Shown here: positions 33,764 through 35,484 of the stretch, one piece after another
Layout: each line of letters opens with the position of its first letter
Position numbering within the stretch: the first letter of the stretch is position 1
Source of the DNA: Desulfobulbaceae bacterium
Lineage (GTDB): Bacteria; Desulfobacterota; Desulfobulbia; Desulfobulbales; Desulfocapsaceae
Assembly: GCA_003249645.1 (NCBI GenBank)
Contig: QKIH01000125.1
Coordinates: 1 to 35,484, forward strand
DNA: 35,484 bases
Direction: 5' to 3'
Notes under the pieces: generated by a model
What the model was told of the DNA's origin: nothing
What the model saw: the letters and a program-made list of their open reading frames with translations, nothing else
The model's database searches: none
Program-made: the position numbers and the translations under genes

Positions 33764-33812
33764 CCTGAAATTCAATGGAATTCAGGCTGCATATTTTCGA
33801 TATGCACCTGAA
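33764..33812. terminator. Overlapping alternative hairpins between convergent genes
   Basis: The main hairpin has TTCAGGCTGCATAT (33781-33794) and ATATGCACCTGAA (33800-33812) with one bulge and a 5-nt loop. A second hairpin, CCTGAAATTC (33764-33773) with GAATTCAGG (33778-33786), uses part of the same left arm, so the two exclude each other. It serves as terminator for the TRIC-family gene, the maturase gene, or both. Confidence 0.5.
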
Positions 33813-33843
33813 TTAATTATGATGTTTTCAATAAACCGAAAAT

Positions 33844-35172
33844 TTAAAGCAAGTTCAGACGCCTGGCCAACTCTCCTCGATCGGAAACCGCCTTGTTATA
33901 GAATAATTTAAGTCCCGAGCAGAGATAATTTAAACCCGTCTCGCCTGCAGGCGATCTGATGAAGCGATTTTTAGGGCATTCTCCCCAGCACAGATTCAGA
34001 TGACTGCAGGAACGACAATAGCCTGGTAATGTTTGGTATTTATCTGATGAGAATTTCTTTTGACGTTCAGAAAAAACAAGGTCCCCCTGATGAACATCAA
34101 GGATATTGCCCAGTTTGTACTCGGGATAAACAAAGTGGTCACAACTGTAAATATCACCGTTATGTTCGACGGCCAATGCCTTTCCGCATATTTGACCATT
34201 CACACACTTTTGTGCACCAAAACCAAACATTATTGAGATGATGTTTTCGAACTGATCTATAAATACTTTGCCGTAGTCATTTTTAAACCATCTATCCCAT
34301 ATCTTGGTGAGGAAATAACCCCAGTCGTCAGGATCAACCGACCACTCGGTAACAACCGAGTCAGTACACCCTGGTTTGGATCGGGGTGAGCCGAGCAGAG
34401 GCATTGCACCGATCGGCATGAAACCGGGGGCGACAGTCTTGAAATCGGCTGGTTCTACTCCCGGAATAAACTGCATGATATTTGGTCGAACTTCATCACG
34501 TAAAAAACGATAAACATCAAGAGGTCTGCGGGCATTCATTCTATTAATCACGCATATTGCATTGAAAGGAACTTTGTGTGCATGCAGCAGCTTAACGGCT
34601 TTCATGACCTGTGAACACGTGCCGTTATTCTCTTTATTATGTCTGTAGATGTCATGCAAATCGGGTGGCCCGTCTATAGATAGTCCGACGAGAAATTTAT
34701 GTTCTTTTAAAAAGGAACACCATTCATCGTTTAGTAATGTTCCGTTGGTTTGCAAGTCATTTTCTATTCTCTGACGAGGCTTTTTATAGCGCTGTTGGAG
34801 TTCGATAATCTGATGGAAGAAATCAAGTCCCATGATGGTCGGTTCCCCGCCTTGCCAGGTAAACACCACCTCATCTCCAGTTTGTGCTTCTATATACTGA
34901 CGTATATGTTCCTCGAGAAGCGATTCACTCATGCGGGGATTTTTGGGCTGCTGCAATAACTCCTCCTTATGGAGGTAAAAACAATAACTGCAGCGCAAAT
35001 TACATTGTGAACCACATGGTTTGGCGATCATATGATATCGATAATAATCACCTTTCTCAAGCGGTGGAAGCTGAAGGCTGGGAGAGATCATGTTGTTCTT
35101 TGTATTGCCAGGAGATGAAAGCACTATAAAGTCCTTAAGTAGAGTTAAAACAGAAAAATATTGTAAAATCAC
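33844..35172 (-). CDS. Anaerobic sulfatase maturase, radical SAM/SPASM
   Basis: The 442-codon frame encodes an enzyme that turns a Cys or Ser of sulfatases into formylglycine using SAM. The radical SAM cluster is CNLRCSYC (Cys57, Cys61, Cys64), followed by WQGGEPT and GLSIDGP. The C-terminal SPASM/auxiliary cluster cysteines are in CVNGQICG, YSCDHFVYPEYKLGN (with the catalytic-type Asp) and YCRSCSHLNLCWGECPKNRF. The frame begins at GTG (35172); ATG at 35091 (MISPSLQ) fits the family better, so the real protein is probably 415 aa. No sulfatase gene lies within the window. Confidence 0.92.
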   Translation of the reverse strand: MILQYFSVLTLLKDFIVLSSPGNTKNNMISPSLQLPPLEKGDYYRYHMIAKPCGSQCNLRCSYCFYLHKEELLQQPKNPRMSESLLEEHIRQYIEAQTGDEVVFTWQGGEPTIMGLDFFHQIIELQQRYKKPRQRIENDLQTNGTLLNDEWCSFLKEHKFLVGLSIDGPPDLHDIYRHNKENNGTCSQVMKAVKLLHAHKVPFNAICVINRMNARRPLDVYRFLRDEVRPNIMQFIPGVEPADFKTVAPGFMPIGAMPLLGSPRSKPGCTDSVVTEWSVDPDDWGYFLTKIWDRWFKNDYGKVFIDQFENIISIMFGFGAQKCVNGQICGKALAVEHNGDIYSCDHFVYPEYKLGNILDVHQGDLVFSERQKKFSSDKYQTLPGYCRSCSHLNLCWGECPKNRFIRSPAGETGLNYLCSGLKLFYNKAVSDRGELARRLNLL

Positions 35173-35348
35173 TTAATGTCGGAACGAGTAAAAGATGTTT
35201 TTATGAAATCCCACTTTAACGTTACTGTTGTTGTATATTCAAGCAATTACACTATATCATTAAATCACTTGTTTTCAACTTTTCAACCCATTACCTTCAA
35301 ATAATCTCCAAACTTAAATGTTAGGATAATATGGATAAATAATTCTGG

Positions 35349-35484
35349 TTACCACCAATCCTCAGCTAATTGAAGCATATGTTGTGGAATTGGTTTTGAA
35401 TTAACAGCAGCTTTTAACAAAGCATCAAGCATATTTTTTAAATAAAATCGTCTATTAAAACGATAACAGAACTCGGATAAATAT
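35349..35484 (-). mobile_element. IS1595-type (ISXO2-like) transposase, C-terminal end
   Basis: The minus strand reads in from the right edge as 44 residues, beginning YLSEFCYRFNRRF and ending with TAA at 35349-35351. The YxxEFcyRFNRR motif is typical of the C-terminus of ISXO2-like (IS1595) DDE transposases. The rest of the element is beyond the window. Its end should lie between the stop and about 35200; no terminal inverted repeat could be identified because the other end is not visible. The AT-rich DNA at 35173-35348 holds no other gene. Confidence 0.7.

Overview
The window looks like chromosomal DNA of an anaerobic Gram-negative bacterium. The Desulfobulbales and relatives (Desulfobacterota) fit best. 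That placement is inferred from gene content and protein style: a ferritin-like and rubrerythrin-like protein, an anaerobic sulfatase maturase, many two-component and MCP signalling genes, a Tat-exported small protein, and a transferase pair known from rSAM/selenodomain clusters. No rRNA, tRNA, CRISPR array or phage module was found. The only mobile element seen is the tail of an IS1595-type transposase at the right edge.

Left part (1-9,000, all + strand). An ABC-F ATPase enters from the left edge and is broken by a one-base frameshift. A complete YbiT-like ABC-F follows; its second Walker A has lost the lysine. Then comes a very tight seven-gene operon (2589-8980), in which nearly every stop overlaps the next start. 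It encodes a YnjB-like periplasmic binding protein, two permeases (a split YnjC), a YnjD-like ATPase with a C-terminal extension, an APH/choline-kinase-fold protein with an altered catalytic loop, and the transferase pair TIGR04282/TIGR04283. The layout suggests import of a small solute, followed by phosphorylation and nucleotidyl or glycosyl transfer.

Middle part (9,100-19,700). This holds housekeeping and signalling genes: an MCP, two small exported proteins, glutaredoxin, a GNAT acetyltransferase, a 62-aa small protein, a CheY-like receiver, RarA, a CDF metal exporter with a manganese-type metal signature, a three-gene minus-strand unit (TraB/GumN, SUI1/YciH, ferritin-like), a macro-domain protein and a membrane rhodanese. 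A stretch near 13.1-13.4 kb looks like decayed coding DNA.

Right-centre (20,100-26,850) is the most interesting region. A PhnD-like binding protein and a cytoplasmic gamma-glutamyltransferase homologue lie on the minus strand. Divergent from them are a glutamine-synthetase-fold ligase, a choline/ethanolamine-kinase-like protein and a HAD-IIA protein. Together they suggest a gamma-glutamylation route for an unknown amine or amino alcohol, with gamma-glutamyl ligase and gamma-glutamyl hydrolase either side of one divergent promoter region that carries two inverted repeats.

Right end (27,200-35,484). Mostly single genes with roomy, AT-rich intergenic DNA: a Tat-exported small protein, a hybrid histidine kinase, an M19 dipeptidase, a membrane GGDEF cyclase, a TRIC/UPF0126 protein, an anaerobic sulfatase maturase and the IS1595-type transposase tail.
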